Positions 10,970 through 26,687 of a stretch of 33,644 bases of DNA are shown piece by piece. How positions within the stretch are numbered: the first letter of the stretch is position 1; every line of letters begins with the position of its first letter. A model generated the notes under the pieces. The model was not told the origin of the DNA. It did not search any database and saw only the letters and a list, made by a program, of their open reading frames with translations. The stretch comes from Saccoglossus kowalevskii (lineage: Eukaryota > Hemichordata > Enteropneusta > Harrimaniidae). The stretch is taken from contig NW_003115166.1 in NCBI RefSeq assembly GCF_000003605.2, positions 1 through 33,644 of the forward strand. The letters are read 5' to 3'. The translations under genes and the position numbers were made by a program.

Positions 10970-11933
10970 CTGTACTGCACTACATGGCAGTGCAGTTACC
11001 TACACTTCAATACATGATACTGTGCTGCACTATACGGCAGTGCACTTACCTATACTTCAATACACGACACTGTACTGCACTATATGGCAGTGCAGTTACC
11101 TACACTTCAATACATGTTACTGTACTGCACTATATGGCAGTGCAGTTACCTACACTTCAATACATGATACTATGCTGCACTATACGGCAGAACACTTACC
11201 TACACTTCAATACATGGTACTGTTCTGCTCTACACGGCAGTGCAGTTGTCTACACTTTATTACATGATTCTGTACTGCACTATACGGCAGTACATTTACC
11301 TACACTTCAATACATGATACTGTTCTGCTCTACACGGCAGTGCAGTTACCTACAATTCAATAAATGATACTGTGCTGCACTATACAGCAGTACATTTACC
11401 TACACTTCAATACATGATACTGTACTGCACAACACGCCAGTGTATTTTTCCACACTTCAATACATGATACTGTACTTCACTACACGGCAGTGCAGTTACC
11501 GACACTTCAATACATGATACTGTACTTCACTATACGGCAATGCACTTACCTCCCCTTCAATACATGATACTGAACTGCACAACATAGCAGTGTATTTACC
11601 CACACTCCATCACATGTTACTGTACTGCCTTACACTGCAGTGCAGTTACCGACACTTCAATACATGATACTGTACTTCACTATATGCCAATGCCCTTACC
11701 TACACTTCAATACATGATACAGTACTGCACTACAGGGCAGTGCAGTTACCTACACTTCAATACATGATACTGTACTGCACTAAACGGCAGTGCACTTACC
11801 TACACTTTATTACATGATTCTGTACTGCTCTACAAGGCAGTGTATTTTCCCACACTTCAATACTGATACAGTACTGCACTACACGGCAGTGCAGTTGTCT
11901 ACACTTCAATACATGATACTGTTCTGCTCTACA

Positions 11934-12692
11934 CGGCAGTGCAGTTACCTACACTTCAATACATGATACTGTGCAGCACTATACGGCAGTGCACTTACCT
12001 ATACTTCAATACACAATACTGTACTGCACTATATAACAGTGCAGTTACCTACACTTCAATACATGTTACTGCACAGTACGGCAGAACACTTACCTACACT
12101 TCAATACATGATACTGTGCTGCACTATACATCAGTGCACTTACCTGCACTTCAATACATGATAATGTACTGCACTATATGGCAGTGCAATTGTCTACACT
12201 TCAATACATGATACTGTACTGCACTATACGGCAGTACATTTACCTACACTTCAATACATGATACTGTTCTGCTCTACACGGCAGTGCAGTTACCTACAAT
12301 TCAATAAATGATACTGTGCTGCACTATACGGCAGTATCTTTACCTACACTTCAATACATGATACTGTACTGCACAACACGCCAGTGTATTTTCCCACACT
12401 TCAATACATGATACTGTACTTCACTACACGGCAGTGCAGTTACCGACTCTTCAATACATGATACTGTACTTCACTATACGGCAATGCACTTACCTCCACT
12501 TCAATACATGATACTGTACTGCAAAACACAGCAGTGTATTTACCCACACTCCATCACATGTTACTGTACTGCCTTACACTGCTGTGCAGTTACCGACACT
12601 TCAATACATGATACTGTACTTCACTATACGCCAATGCACTTACCTACACTTCAATACATGATACTGTACTGCACTACACGGCAGTGCAGTTG
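11934..12692 (+). repeat. Higher-order block, family E copy 1
   Basis: About 760 bases match 13929-14687 at a constant offset of 1,995. Shared markers are CAATACACAATACTG, TATATAACAG, the 45-bp monomer, CAATTGTC, AGTATCTTTACC and the CCATCACATG cassette. Differences include GCAAAACAC (GCACAACAC in copy 2) and ACTGCTGTGCAG. Confidence 0.8.
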
Positions 12693-13928
12693 CCTACACA
12701 TTATTAGATGATTCTGTACTGCACTACATGGCAGTACACTTACCTACACTTCAATACATGATACTGTACTGCTCTATACGGCAGTCTATTTCCCTACACT
12801 TCAATACATGATACTGTACTGCCTTACACTGCAGTACAGTTACCGACACTTCAATACATGATACTGCACTGCACTACACGGCAGTGCAGTTATCTACACT
12901 TCAATACATGATACTGTGCTGCACTATACGGCAGTGTATTTACCTACATTTCAATACATGATACTGTACTGCACTACACGGCAGTGCAGTTATCTACACT
13001 TCAATACATGATACTGTGCTGCACTATACGGCAGTGCACTTACCTACACTTCAATGCTTGATACTGTACTGCACTACACGGCAGTGCAGTTACCCACACT
13101 TCATTACATGATTCTGTACTGCTCTACACGGCAGTATATTTACCTACACTTCAATACATGATACTGTACTGCACAAAACGGCAGTGTATTTACCCACACT
13201 TCATTACATGATACTGTACTGCCTTACACTGCAGTGCAGTTACCGACACTTCAATACATGATACTGTACTTCACTATACGGCAATGCACTTACCTACACT
13301 TCAAAACATGATACTGTACTGCACTACACGGCAGTGCAGTTATCTACACTTCAATACATGATACTGTGCTGCACTATACGGCAGTGCTTTTACCTACACT
13401 TCAATACATGACAGTGTACTGCACTACACGGCAGTGCAGTTACCTACACTTCAATACATGATACTGTATTGCACTACATGGCAGTGCAGTTATCTACACT
13501 TCAATACATGATACTGTGCTGCACTATACGGCAGTGCACTTACCTACACTTCAATGCATGATACTGTACTGCACTATACGTCAGTGCGCTTACCTACACT
13601 TCAATACATGATACTGTATTGCACTACATGGCAGTGCAGTTACCTACACTTCAATACATGATACTGTGCTGCACTATACGGCAGTGCACTTACCTACACT
13701 TCAATACATGATACTGTACTGCACTATACGGCAGTGCACTTACCTACACTTAAATACATGATACTGTACTGCACTATACGTCAGTGCACTTATCTACACT
13801 TAAATATATGATACTGTATTGCACTGCACGTCAGTACAGTTACCTACACTTCAATACATGATACTGTGCTGCTCTATACGTCAGTGCACTTATCTACACT
13901 TCAATACATGATACTGTACTGCACTACA
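12693..13928 (+). repeat. Array segment between the family E copies with no long near-copy noticed
   Basis: This segment is made of regular monomers and partly shows a simple 100-base dimer: ACTGCACTACACGG...CAGTTATC alternating with GCTGCACTATACGG...TTACC, for example 12875 and 12975. It lacks most of the rare markers that define the other blocks. It has a few private ones, such as GGCAGTCTATTTCCC at about 12781 and AACATGATACTG after TTCA at about 13303. Confidence 0.6.
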
Positions 13929-14687
13929 TGGCAGTGCAGTTACCTACACTTCAATACATGATACTGTGCAGCACTATACGGCAGTGCACTTACCTATACT
14001 TCAATACACAATACTGTACTGCACTATATAACAGTGCAGTTACCTACACTTCAATACATGTTACTGCACAGTACGGCAGAACACTTACCTACACTTCAAT
14101 ACATGATACTGTGCTGCACTATACATCAGTGCACTTACCTGCACTTCAATACATGATAATGTACTGCACTATATGGCAGTGCAATTGTCTACACTTCAAT
14201 ACATGATACTGTACAACACTATACGGCAGTACATTTACCTACACTTCAATACATGATACTGTTCTGCTCTACACGGCAGTGCAGTTACCTACAATTCAAT
14301 AAATGATACTGTGCTGCACTATACGGCAGTATCTTTACCTACACTTCAATACATGATACTGTACTGCACAACACGCCAGTGTATTTTCCCACACTTCAAT
14401 ACATGATACTGTACTTCACTACACGGCAGTGCAGTTACCGACACTTCAATACATGATACTGTACTTCACTATACGGCAATGCACTTACCTCCACTTCAAT
14501 ACATGATACTGTACTGCACAACACAGCAGTGTATTTACCCACACTCCATCACATGTTACTGTACTGCCTTACACTGCAGTGCAGTTACCGACACTTCAAT
14601 ACATGATACTGTACTTCACTATATGCCAATGCACTTACCTACACTTCAATACATGATACAGTACTGCACTACACGGCAGTGCAGTTA
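13929..14687 (+). repeat. Higher-order block, family E copy 2
   Basis: This matches 11934-12692 at an offset of 1,995. Its last 200 bases are closer to the family A cassette versions (GATACAGTACTGC), suggesting exchange between families at that edge. Confidence 0.8.
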
Positions 14688-15144
14688 CCTACACTTCAAT
14701 ACATGATACTGTACTGCACTAAACGGCAGTGCACTTACCTACACTTTATTACATGATTCTGTACTGCTCTACAAGGCAGTGTATTTTCCCACACTTCAAT
14801 ACTGATACTGTACTGCACTACACGGCAGTGCAGTTGTCTACACTTCAATACATGATAATGTACTGCACTACACGGCAGTACAGTTACCTACACTTCAATA
14901 CATGATACTGTGCTGCACTATACGGCAATGCACTTATCTACACTTCAATACATGATACTGTACTGCACTATACGGCAGTGCAGTTACCTACACTTCAATA
15001 CATGATAATGTGCTGCACTATACGGCAGTGCACTTATCTACACTTCAATACTGATACTGTACTGCACTACACGGCAGTGCAGTTGTCTACACTTCAATAC
15101 ATGATACTGTTCTGCTCTACACGGCAGTGCAGTTACCTACACTT

Positions 15145-15560
15145 CAATACATGATACTGTGCTGCACGATACGGCAGTGCACTTACCTACACTTCAATAC
15201 ATGATACTGTACTGCACCATACGGCACTGCAGTTATCTGCACTTCAATACATGATACTGAGCTGTACTATACGGCAGTGCACTTACCTACACTTCTATAC
15301 ATGATACTGTACTGCACTATACGTCAGTGCACTTATCTACACTTCAATACATGATACTGTACTTCACTATACGGCAATGCACTTACCTACACTTCAGTAC
15401 ATGATACTGTACAGCACTACACGGCAGTACAGTTACCTACACTTCAATGCATGATACTGTGCTGGACTATACGGCAATGCACTTATCTACACTTCAATAC
15501 ATGATACTGTACTGCACTATACGGCAGAACAGTTACCTACACATCAATACATGATACTGT
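15145..15560 (+). repeat. Higher-order block, family C partial copy 3
   Basis: The markers GCACGATACGG, GCACCATACGG, GAGCTGTACTATAC, CTTCTATACATG, GTACAGCACTAC and CTGGACTATAC appear in the same order as at 7212-7627. One private change is ACGGCACTGCAG. The right flank then differs from copies 1 and 2. Confidence 0.7.
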
Positions 15561-16889
15561 GCTGCACACTTACGACAATGCACTTATCTACACTTCAATA
15601 CATGATACTGTGCTGCACTATACGACAATGCACTTATCTACACTTCAATACATGATTCTGTACTTCACTATACGGCAATGCACTTACCTACACTGCAATA
15701 CATGATACTGTACTGCACTACACGGCAGTACAGTTACCTACACTTCAATACATGATACTGTGCTGCACTATACGGCAATGCACTCATCTACCCTTCAATA
15801 CATGATACTGTACTGCACTATACGGCAGTGCACTTACCTACACTTCAATACATGATAATGTACTGCACTATACGTCATTGCACTTATCTACTCTTCAATA
15901 CATGATACTGTACTGCGCAACACGGCAGTGTATTTACCCACAATTCATTACATGTTACTGTACTGCCTTACACTGCAGTACAGTTACCGACACTTCAATA
16001 CATGATACTGTACTTCACTATACGCCAATGCACTTACCTAGACTTTAATACATGATACTGTACTGCACTACAAGGCAGTACACTTACCTACACTTCAATA
16101 CATGATATTGTGCTGCTTTATACGTCAGTGCACTTATCTACACTTCAATACATGATACTGCACTGCACTACACGGCAGTGCAGTTACCTACACTTCAATA
16201 CATGATACTATGCTGCACTATACGGCAGTGCACTTACCCACACTTCAATACATGATACTGTACTGCACTATACGGCAGTGCAGTTACCTACACTTCAATA
16301 CATGATACTATGCTGCACTATACGGCAGTGCACTTAGCTACACTTCAATACTGATACTGTACTGCACTACACGGCAGTGCAGTTGTCTACACTTCAATAC
16401 ATGATACTGTTCTGCTCTACACGGCAGTGCAGTTACCTACACTTCAATACATGATACTGTGCAGCACGATACGGCAGTGCACTTACCTACACTTCAATAC
16501 ATGATACTGTACTGCACTATACGGCAGTGCAGTTATCTGCACTTCAATACATGATACTGAGCTGCACTATACGGCAGTGCACTTACCTACACTTCAATAC
16601 ATGATACTGTACTGCACTATACGTCAGTGCACTTATCTACACTTCAATACATGATACTGTACTTCACTATACGGCAATGCACTTACCTACTCTTCATTAC
16701 ATGATACTGTACTGCACTACACGGCAGTACAGTTACCTACACTTCAATACATGATACTGTGCTGCACTATACGGCAATGCACTTATCTACACTTCAATAC
16801 ATGATACTGTACTGCACTATACGGCAGAACAGTTACCTACACATCAATACATGATACTGTGCTGCACACTTACGACAATGCACTTATCT

Positions 16890-17928
16890 ACACTTCAATA
16901 CATGATACTGTACTTCACTATACGACAATGCACTTACCTACACTTCAATACATGATACTGTACTGCACTACACGGCAGTACAGTTACCTACACTTCAATA
17001 CATGATACTGTGCTGCACTATACGGCAATGCACTTATCTACACTTCAATACATGATACTGTACTGCACTATACGGCAGTGCACTTACCTACACTTCAATA
17101 CATGATTGTACTGCACTATACGTCAGTGCACTTATCTACACTTCAATACATGATACTGTACTGCACTACACGGCAGTGTAGTTACCTACACTTCAATACA
17201 TGATGCTGTGCTGCTCTATACGTCAGTGCACTTATCTACACTTCAATACATGATACTGTACTGCACTACATGGCAGTGCAGTTACCTACACTTCAATACA
17301 TTATACTGTGCTGCACTATACGGCAGTGCACTTACCTATACTTCAATACACGATACTGTACTGCACTATATGGCAGTGCAGTTACCTACACTTCAATACA
17401 TGTTACTGTACTGCACTATATGGCAGTGCAGTTACCTACACTTCAATACATGATACTATGCTGCACTATACGGCAGAACACTTACCTACACTTCAATACA
17501 TGGTACTGTTCTGTTCTACACGGCAGTGCAGTTGTCTACACTTTATTACATGATTCTGTACTGCACTATACGGCAGAACAGTTACCTACACTTCAATACA
17601 TGATACTGTGCTGCACACTTACGACAATGCACTTATCCACACTTCAATACATGATACTGTACTTCACTATACGACAATGCACTTACCTACACTTCAATAC
17701 ATGATACTGTACTGCACTACACGGCAGTACAGTTACCTACACTTCAATACATGATACTGTGCTGCACTATACGGCAATGCACTTATCTACACTTCAATAC
17801 ATGATACTGTACTGCACTATACGGCAGTGCACTTATCTACACTTCAATACTGATACTGTACTGCACTACACGGCAGTGCAGTTGTCTACACTTCAATACA
17901 TGATACTGTTCTGCTCTACACGGCAGAA
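16890..17928 (+). repeat. Higher-order block, family B copy 2
   Basis: This matches 6260-6989 (offset 10,630), 30149-31090 (offset 13,162) and 21896-22843 (offset 4,996). Against the 30-kb copy one clear substitution is visible (CTGTTCTACA here, CTGCTCTACA there). Its right part, about 17620-17928, is shared with the 30-kb copy but not with the 6-kb copy, so block boundaries differ pair by pair. Confidence 0.8.
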
Positions 17929-18896
17929 CAGTTACCTACACATCAATACATGATACTGTGCTGCACACTTACGGCAATGCACTTATCTACACTTCAATAC
18001 ATGATACTGTACTTCACTATACGACAATGCACTTACCTACACTTTAATACATGATACTGTACTGCACTACACGGCAGTACAGTTACCTACACTTCAATAC
18101 ATGATACTGTGCTGCACTATACGGCAATGCACTTATCTACACTTCAATACATGATACTGTACTGCACTATACGGCAGTGCACTTACCTACACTTCAATAC
18201 ATGATTGTACTGCACTATACGTCAGTGCACTTATCTACACTTCAATACATGATACTGTACTGCACTACACGGCAGTGTAGTTACCTACACTTCAATACAT
18301 GATACTGTGCTGCTCTATACGTCAGTGCACTTATCTACACTTCAATACATGATACGGTACTGCACTACATGGCAGTGCAGTTATCTACACTCCAATACAT
18401 GATACTGTGCTGCACTATACGGCAGTGCACTTACCCACACTTCAATACATGATACTGTTCTGCTCTACACGGCAGTGCAGTTACCTACACTTCAATACAT
18501 GATACTGTACTTCACTATACGGCAATGCACTTTCCTCCACTTCAATACATGATACTGTACTGCACAACACAGCAGTGTATTTATCTGCACTTCAATACAT
18601 GATACTGTACTGCACTATACGGCAGTGCACTTACCTACACTTCAATACATGATACTGTACTTCACTATATGCCAATGCACTTACCTACACTTCAATACAT
18701 GATACAGTACTGCACTACACGGCAGTGCAGTTACCTACACTTCAATACATGATACTGTACTGCACTAAACGGCAGTGCACTTATCTACACTTTATTACAT
18801 GATACTGTACTGCACTATACGGCAGAACAGTTACCTACACTTCAATACATGATACTGTGATGCACTATACGGTAATGCACTTATCTACACTACAAT

Positions 18897-19684
18897 ACAT
18901 GATACTGAGCTGCACTATAGGGCAGTGCACTTACCTACACTTCAATACATGATACTGTACTGCACTATACGTCAGTGCACTAATCTACACTTCAATACAT
19001 GATACTGTACCTCACTATACGGCAATGCACTTACCTACACTTCAGTACATGATACTGTACTGCACTACACGGCAGTACAGTTACCTACACTTCAATGCAT
19101 GATACTGTGCTGCACTATACGGCAATGCACTTATCTACACTTCAATACATGATACTGTACTGCACTATACGGCAGAACAGTTACCTACACATCAATACAT
19201 GATACTGTGCTGCACACTTACGACAATGCACTTATCTACACTTCAATACATGATACTGTACTTCACTATACGACAATGCACTTACCTACACTTCAATACA
19301 TGATACTGTACTGCACTACACGGCAGTACAGTTACCTACACTTCAATACATGATACTGTGCTGCACTATACGGCAATGCACTTATCTACACTTCAATACA
19401 TGATACTGTACTGCACTATACGGCAGTGCACTTACCTACACTTCAATAAATGATTGTACTGCACTATACGTCAGTGCACTTATCTACACTTCAAAACATG
19501 ATACTGTACTGCACTACACGGCAGTGTAGTTACCTACACTTCAATACATGATACTGTGCTGCTCTATATGTCAGTGCACTTATCTACACTTCAATACATG
19601 ATACTGTACTGCACTACATGGCAGTGCAGTTACCTACACTTCAGTACATGATACTGTGCTGCACTATACGGCAGTGCACTTACC
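18897..19684 (+). repeat. Higher-order block, family F copy 1
   Basis: About 790 bases align with 32608-33395 at a constant offset of 13,711. Shared rare markers are CTATAGGGCAG, CACTAATCTAC, GTACCTCACTATAC, CAATAAATGATTGTAC, TTCAAAACATG and TTCAGTACATGATACTGTGC. No clear internal difference was noticed apart from TATATGTCAG at about 19566, which reads TATACGTCAG in copy 2. Confidence 0.8.
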
Positions 19685-19689
19685 TACAC

Positions 19690-20045
19690 TTCAATACATG
19701 ATACTGTACTGCACCATACGGCAGTGCAGTTATCTGCACTTCAATACATGATACTGAGCTGTACTATACGGCAGTGCACTTACCTACACTTCTATACATG
19801 ATACTGTACTGCACTATACGTCAGTGCACTTATCTACACTTCAATACATGATACTGTACTTCACTATACGGCAATGCACTTACCTACACTTCAGTACATG
19901 ATACTGTACAGCACTACACGGCAGTACAGTTACCTACACTTCAATGCATGATACTGTGCTGGACTATACGGCAATGCACTTATCTACACTTCAATACATG
20001 ATACTGTACTGCACTATACGGCAGAACAGTTACCTACACATCAAT
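19690..20045 (+). repeat. Higher-order block, family C partial copy 4
   Basis: The string from GCACCATACGG through CTGGACTATAC (marker at 19960) to ACACATCAATACATG follows the 15.2-kb copy at an offset of 4,497. It shares CTTCTATACATG with that copy, whereas the 7-kb and 31-kb copies have CTTATATACATG. Family C therefore splits into two subfamilies. Confidence 0.7.
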
Positions 20046-20699
20046 ACATGATACTGTGCTGCACACTTACGACAATGCACTTATCTACACTTCAATACAT
20101 GATACTGTACTTCACTATACGACAATGCACTTACCTACACTTCAATACATGATACTGTACTGCACTACACGGCAGTACAGTTACCTACACTTCAATACAT
20201 GATACTGTGCTGCACTATACGGCAATGCACTTATCTACACTTCAATACATGATACTGTACTGCACTATACGGCAGTGCACTTACCTACACTTCAATACAT
20301 GATTGTACTGCACTATACGTCAGTGCACTTATCTACACTTCAATACATGATACTGTACTGCACTACACGGCAGTGTAGTTACCTACACTTCAATACATGA
20401 TACTGTGCTGCTCTATACGTCAGTGCACTTATCTACACTTCAATACATGATACGGTACTGCACTACATGGCAGTGCAGTTATCTACACTCCAATACATGA
20501 TACTGTGCTGCACTATACGGCAGTGCACTTACCCACACTTCAATACATGATACTGTACTTCACTACACGGCAGTGCTGTTACCGACACTTCAATACATGA
20601 TACTGTACTTCACTATACGGCAATGCACTTACCTCCACTTCATACATGATACTGTACTGCACAACACAGCAGTGTATTTACCCCACACTCCATCACATG

Positions 20700-21455
20700 T
20701 TACTGTACTGCCTTACACTGCAGTGCAGTTACCGACACTTCAATACATGATACTGTACTTCACTATATGCCAATGCACTTACCTACACTTCAATACATGA
20801 TACAGTACTGCACTACACGGCAGTGCAGTTACCTACACTTCAATACATGATACTGTACTGCACTAAACGGCAGTGCACTTACCTACACTTTATTACTTGA
20901 TTCTGTACTGCTCTACAAGGCAGTGTATTTTCCCACACTTCAATACATGATACTGTGCTGCACTATACGGCAATGCACTTATCTACACTTCAATACATGA
21001 TACTGTAATGCACTATACGGCAGTGCACTTACCTACACTTCAATACATGATAATGTACTGCACTATACGTCATTGCACTTATCTACACTTCAATACATGA
21101 TACTGTGCTGCTTTATACGTCAGTGCACTTATCTACACTTCAATACATGATACTGCACTGCACTAAACGGCAGTGCAGTTATCTACACTTCAATACATGA
21201 TACTGTGCTGCACTATACGGCAGTGCACTTACCCACACTTCAATACATGATACTGTGCTGCACTATACGGCAGTGCACTTATCTACACTTCAATACTTGA
21301 TACTGAGCTGCACTATACGGCAGTGCACTTACCTACACTTCAATACATGATACTGTACTGCACTACACGGCAGTGCAGTTGTCTACACTTCAATACATGA
21401 TACTGTTCTGCTCTACACGGCAGTGCAGTTACCAACACTTCAATACATGATACTG
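20700..21455 (+). repeat. Higher-order block, family G copy 1
   Basis: About 755 bases match 29417-30172 at an offset of 8,717, including TTTATTACTTGATTC, GTAATGCAC, GCTTTATACG, CAATACTTGATACTGAGC and TTACCAACAC. Just upstream are a missing A (CTTCATACATG at about 20640) and an extra C (ACCCCACAC at about 20680), which mark a poorly conserved edge. Confidence 0.75.
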
Positions 21456-21895
21456 TGCAGCACGATACGGCAGTGCACTTACCTACACTTCAATACATGA
21501 TACTGTACTGCACTATACGGCAGTGCAGTTATCTGCACTTCAATACTTGATACTGAGCTGCACTATACGGCAGTGCACTTACCTACACTTCAATACATGA
21601 TACTGTACTGCACTATACGTCAGTGCACTTATCTACACTTCAATACATGATACTGTACTTCACTATACGGCAATGCACTTACCTACACTTCAGTACATGA
21701 TACTGTGCTGCACTACACGGCAGTACAGTTACCTACACTTCAATGCATGATACTGTGCTGCACTATACGGCAATGCACTTATCTACACTTCAATACATGA
21801 TACTGTACTGCACTATACGGCAGAACAGTTACCTACACTTCAATACATGATACTGTGCTGCACACTTACGACAATGCACTTATCTACCCATCAAT

Positions 21896-22843
21896 ACATG
21901 ATACTGTACTTCACTATACGACAATGCACTTACCTACACTTCAATACATGATACTGTACTGCACTACACGGCAGTACAGTTACCTACACTTCAATACATG
22001 ATACTGTGCTGCACTATACGGCAATGCACTTATCTACACTTCAATACATGATACTGTACTGCACTATACGGCAGTGCACTTACCTACACTTCAATACATG
22101 ATTGTACTGCACTATACGTCAGTGCACTTATCTACACTTCAATACATGATACTGTACTGCACTACACGGCAGTGTAGTTACCTACACTTCAATACATGAT
22201 ACTGTGCTGCTCTATACGTCATTGCACTTATCTACACTTCAATACATGATACTGTACTGCACTACATGGCAGTGCAGTTACCTACACTTCAATACATGAT
22301 ACTGTGCTGCACTATACGGCAGTGCACTTACCTATACTTCAATACACGATACTGTACTGCACTATATGGCAGTGCAGTTACCTACACTTCAATACATGTT
22401 ACTGTACTGCACTATATGGCAGTGCAGTTACCTACACTTCAATACATGATACTATGCTGCACTATACGGCAGAACACTTACCTACACTTCAATACATGGT
22501 ACTGTTCTGCTCTACACGGCAGTGCAGTTGTCTACACTTTATTACATGATTCTGTACTGCACTATACGGCAGAACAGTTACCTACACTTCAATACATGAT
22601 ACTGTGCTGCACACTTACGACAATGCACTTATCCACACTTCAATACATGATACTGTACTTCACTATACGACAATGCACTTACCTACACTTCAATACATGA
22701 TACTGTACTGCACTACACGGCAGTACAGTTACCTACACTTCAATACATGATACTGTGCTGCACTATACGGCAATGCACTTATCTACACTTCAATACATGA
22801 TACTGTACTGCACTATACGGCAGTGCACTTATCTACACTTCAA
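21896..22843 (+). repeat. Higher-order block, family B copy 3
   Basis: About 950 bases follow 16900-17847 at an offset of 4,996. Differences include CGTCATTGC for CGTCAGTGC, GATACTGTG for GATGCTGTG and CATGATAC for CATTATAC. These make it the most diverged member of the family. It runs directly into family A copy 2. Confidence 0.75.
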
Positions 22844-23960
22844 TGCATGATACTGTACTGCACTACACGGCAGTGTAGTTACCTACACTTCAATACATGA
22901 TACTGTGCTGCTCTATACGTCAGTGCACTTATCTACACTTCAATACATGATACTGTACTGCACTACATGGCAGTGCAGTTACCTACACTTCAATACATGA
23001 TACTGTGCTGCACTATACGGCAGTGCACTTACCTATACTTCAATACACGATACTGTACTGCACTATATGGCAGTGCAGTTACCTACACTTCAATACATGT
23101 TACTGCACAGTACGGCAGAACACTTACCTACACTTCAATACATGATACTGTGCTGCACTATACATCAGTGCACTTACCTGCACTTCAATACATGATACTG
23201 TACTGCACTATATGGCAGTGCAGTTACCTACACTTCAATACATGATACTGTGCTGCACTATACGGCAGAACACTTACCTACACTTCAATACATGGTACTG
23301 TTCTGCTCTACACGGCAGTGCAGTTGTCTACACTTTATTACATGATTCTGTACTGCACTATACGGCAGTACATTTACCTACACTTCAATGCATGATATTG
23401 TTCTGCTCTACACGGCAGTGCAGTTACCTACAATTCAATAAATGATACTGTGCTGCACTATACGGCAGTACATTTACCTACACTTCAATACATGATACTG
23501 TACTGCACAACACGCCAGTGTATTTTCCCACACTTCAATACATGATACTGTACTTCACTACACGGCATTGCAGTTACCGACACTTCAATACATGATACTG
23601 TACTTCACTATACGGCAATGCACTTACCTCCACTTCAATACATGATACTGTACTGCACAACACAGCAGTGTATTTACCCACACTCCATCACATGTTACTG
23701 TACTGCCTTACACTGCAGTGCAGTTACCGACACTTCAATACATGATACTGTACTTCACTATATGCCAATGCACTTACCTACACTTCAATACATGATACAG
23801 TACTGCACTACACGGCAGTGCAGTTACCTACACTTCAATACATGATACTGTACTGCACTAAACGGCAGTGCACTTACCTACACTTTATTATTTGATTCTG
23901 TACTGCTCTACAAGGCAGTGTATTTTCCCACACTTCAATACTGATACTGTACTGCACTAC
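22820..23960 (+). repeat. Higher-order block, family A copy 2
   Basis: This is nearly identical to 27793-28933 at an offset of 4,973 over about 1.1 kb, and to 2687-3659 at 20,217 over the shared core. It differs by scattered single bases, for example GCATGATATTG at about 23390 and TTATTTGATT at about 23886. It abuts the family D block that continues to 25344. Confidence 0.8.
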
Positions 23961-25344
23961 ACGGCAGTGCAGTTGTCTACACTTCAATACATGATATTGT
24001 ACTGCACTACACGGCAGTACAGTTACCTACACTTCAATACATGATACTGTGCTGCACTATACGGCAATGCACTTATCTACACTTCAATACATGATACTGT
24101 AATGCACTATACGGCAGTGCACTTACCTACACTTCAATACATGATAATGTACTGCACTATACGTCATTGCACTTATCTACACTTCAATACATGATACTGT
24201 GCTGCTTTATACGTCAGTGCACTTATCTACACTTCAATACATGATACTGCACTGCACTAAACGGCAGTGCAGTTAACTACACTTCAATACATGATACTGT
24301 GCTGCACTATACGGCAGTGCACTTACCCACACTTCAATACATGATACTGTACTGCACTATACGGCAGTGCAGTTACTTACACTTCAATACATGATACTGT
24401 GCTGCACTATACGGCAGTGCACTTATCTACACTTCAATACTTATACTGTACTGCACTACACGGCAGTGCAGTTGTCTACACTTCAATACATGATACTGTT
24501 CTGCTCTACACGGCAGTGCAGTTACCAACACTTCAATACATGATACTGTGCAGCACGATACGGCAGTGCACTTACCTACACTTCAATACATGATACTGTA
24601 CTGCACTATACGGCAGTGCAGTTATCTGCACTTCAATACTTGACACTGAGCTGCACTATACGGCAGTGCACTTACCTACACTTCAATACATGATGCTGTA
24701 CTGCACTATACGTCAGTGCACTTATCTACACTTCAATACATGATACTGTACTTCACTATACGGCAATGCACTTACCTACACTTCAGTACATGATACTGTA
24801 CTGCACTACACGGCAGTACAGTTACCTACACTTCAATGCATGATACTGTGCTGCACTATACGGCAATGCACTTATCTACACTTCAATACATGATACTGTA
24901 CTGCACTATACGGCAGAACAGTTACCTACACTTCAATACATGATACTGTGCTGCACACTTACGACAATGCACTTATCTACCCTTCAATACATGATACTGT
25001 ACTTCACTATACGACAATGCACTTACCTACACTTCAATACATGATACTGTACTGCACTACACGGCAGTACAGTTACCTACACTTCAATACATGATACTGT
25101 GCTGCACTATACGGCAATGCACTTATATACACTTCAATACATGATACTGTACTGCACTATACGGCAGTGCACTTACCTACACTTCAATACATGATTGTAC
25201 TGCACTATACGTCAGTGCACTTATCTACACTTCAATACATGATACTGTACTGCACTACACGGCAGTGTAGTTACCTACACTTCAATTCATGATACTATGC
25301 TGCTCTATACGTCAGTGCACTTATCTACACTTCAATACATGATA
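23626..25344 (+). repeat. Longest dispersed block, family D copy 2
   Basis: This is the counterpart of 9250-10969. Private changes include TTGACACTGAG near 24640, CTTATATAC near 25123 and CAATTCATG near 25274. Part of it (about 24175-24480) recurs again near 25375-25680, 1,198 bases further on. Confidence 0.8.
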
Positions 25345-26687
25345 ATGTACTGCACTATACGTCATTGCACTTATCTACACTTCAATACATTATACTGTGC
25401 TGCTTTATACGTCAGTGCACTTATCTACACTTCAATACATGATACTGCACTGCACTAAACGGCAGTGCAGTTAACTACACTTCAATACATGATACTGTGC
25501 TGCACTATACGGCAGTGCACTTACCCACACTTCAATACATGATACTGTACTGCACTATACGGCAGTGCAGTTACTTACACTTCAATACATGATAATGTGC
25601 TGCACTATACGGCAGTGCACTTATCTACACTTCAATACTTATACTGTACTGCACTACACGGCAGTGCAGTTGTCTACACTTCAATACATGATACTGTTCT
25701 GCTCTACACGGCAATGCACTTATCTACACTTCAATACATGATACTGTACTGCACAATACGGCAGAACAGTTACCTACACTTCAATACATGATACTGTGCT
25801 GCACACTTACGACAATGCACTTATCTACACTTCAATACATGATACTGTACTTCACTATACGACAATGCACTTACCTACACTTCAATACATGATACTGTAC
25901 TGCACTACACGGCAGTACAGTTACCTACACTTCAATACATGATACTGTACAGCACTATACGGCAGTGCACTTATCTACACTTCAATACATGATACTGTAC
26001 TGCACTATACGGCAGTGCAGTTATCTGCACTTCAATACATGATACTGAGCTGCACTATACGGCAGTGCACTTACCTACACTTCAATACATGATACTGTAC
26101 TTCACTATACGGCAATGCACTTACCTACACTTCAATACATGATACTGTACTGCACTATACGGCAGAACAGTTACCTACACTTCAATACATGATACTGTGC
26201 TGCACTATACGGTAATGCACTTATCTACACTACAATACATGATACTGTACTGCACTATACGGCAGAACAGTTACCTACACTTCAATACATGATACTGTGC
26301 TGCACACTTACGACAATGCACTTATCTACACTTCAATACATGATACTGTACTTCACTATACTGCAATGCACTTACCTACACTTCAATACATGATACTGTA
26401 CTGCACTACACGGCAGTACAGTTACCTACACTTCAATACATGATACTGTGCTGCACTATACGGCAATGCACTTATCTACACTTCAATACATGACTCTGTA
26501 CTGCACTATACGTCAGTGCACTTATCTACACTTCAATACATGATACTGTACTGCACTACACGGCAGTGTAGTTACCTACACTTCAATACATGATACTGTG
26601 CTGCTCTATACGTCAGTGCACTTATCTACACTTCAATACATGATACTGTACTGCACTACATGGCAGTGCAGTTACCTACACTTCAAT

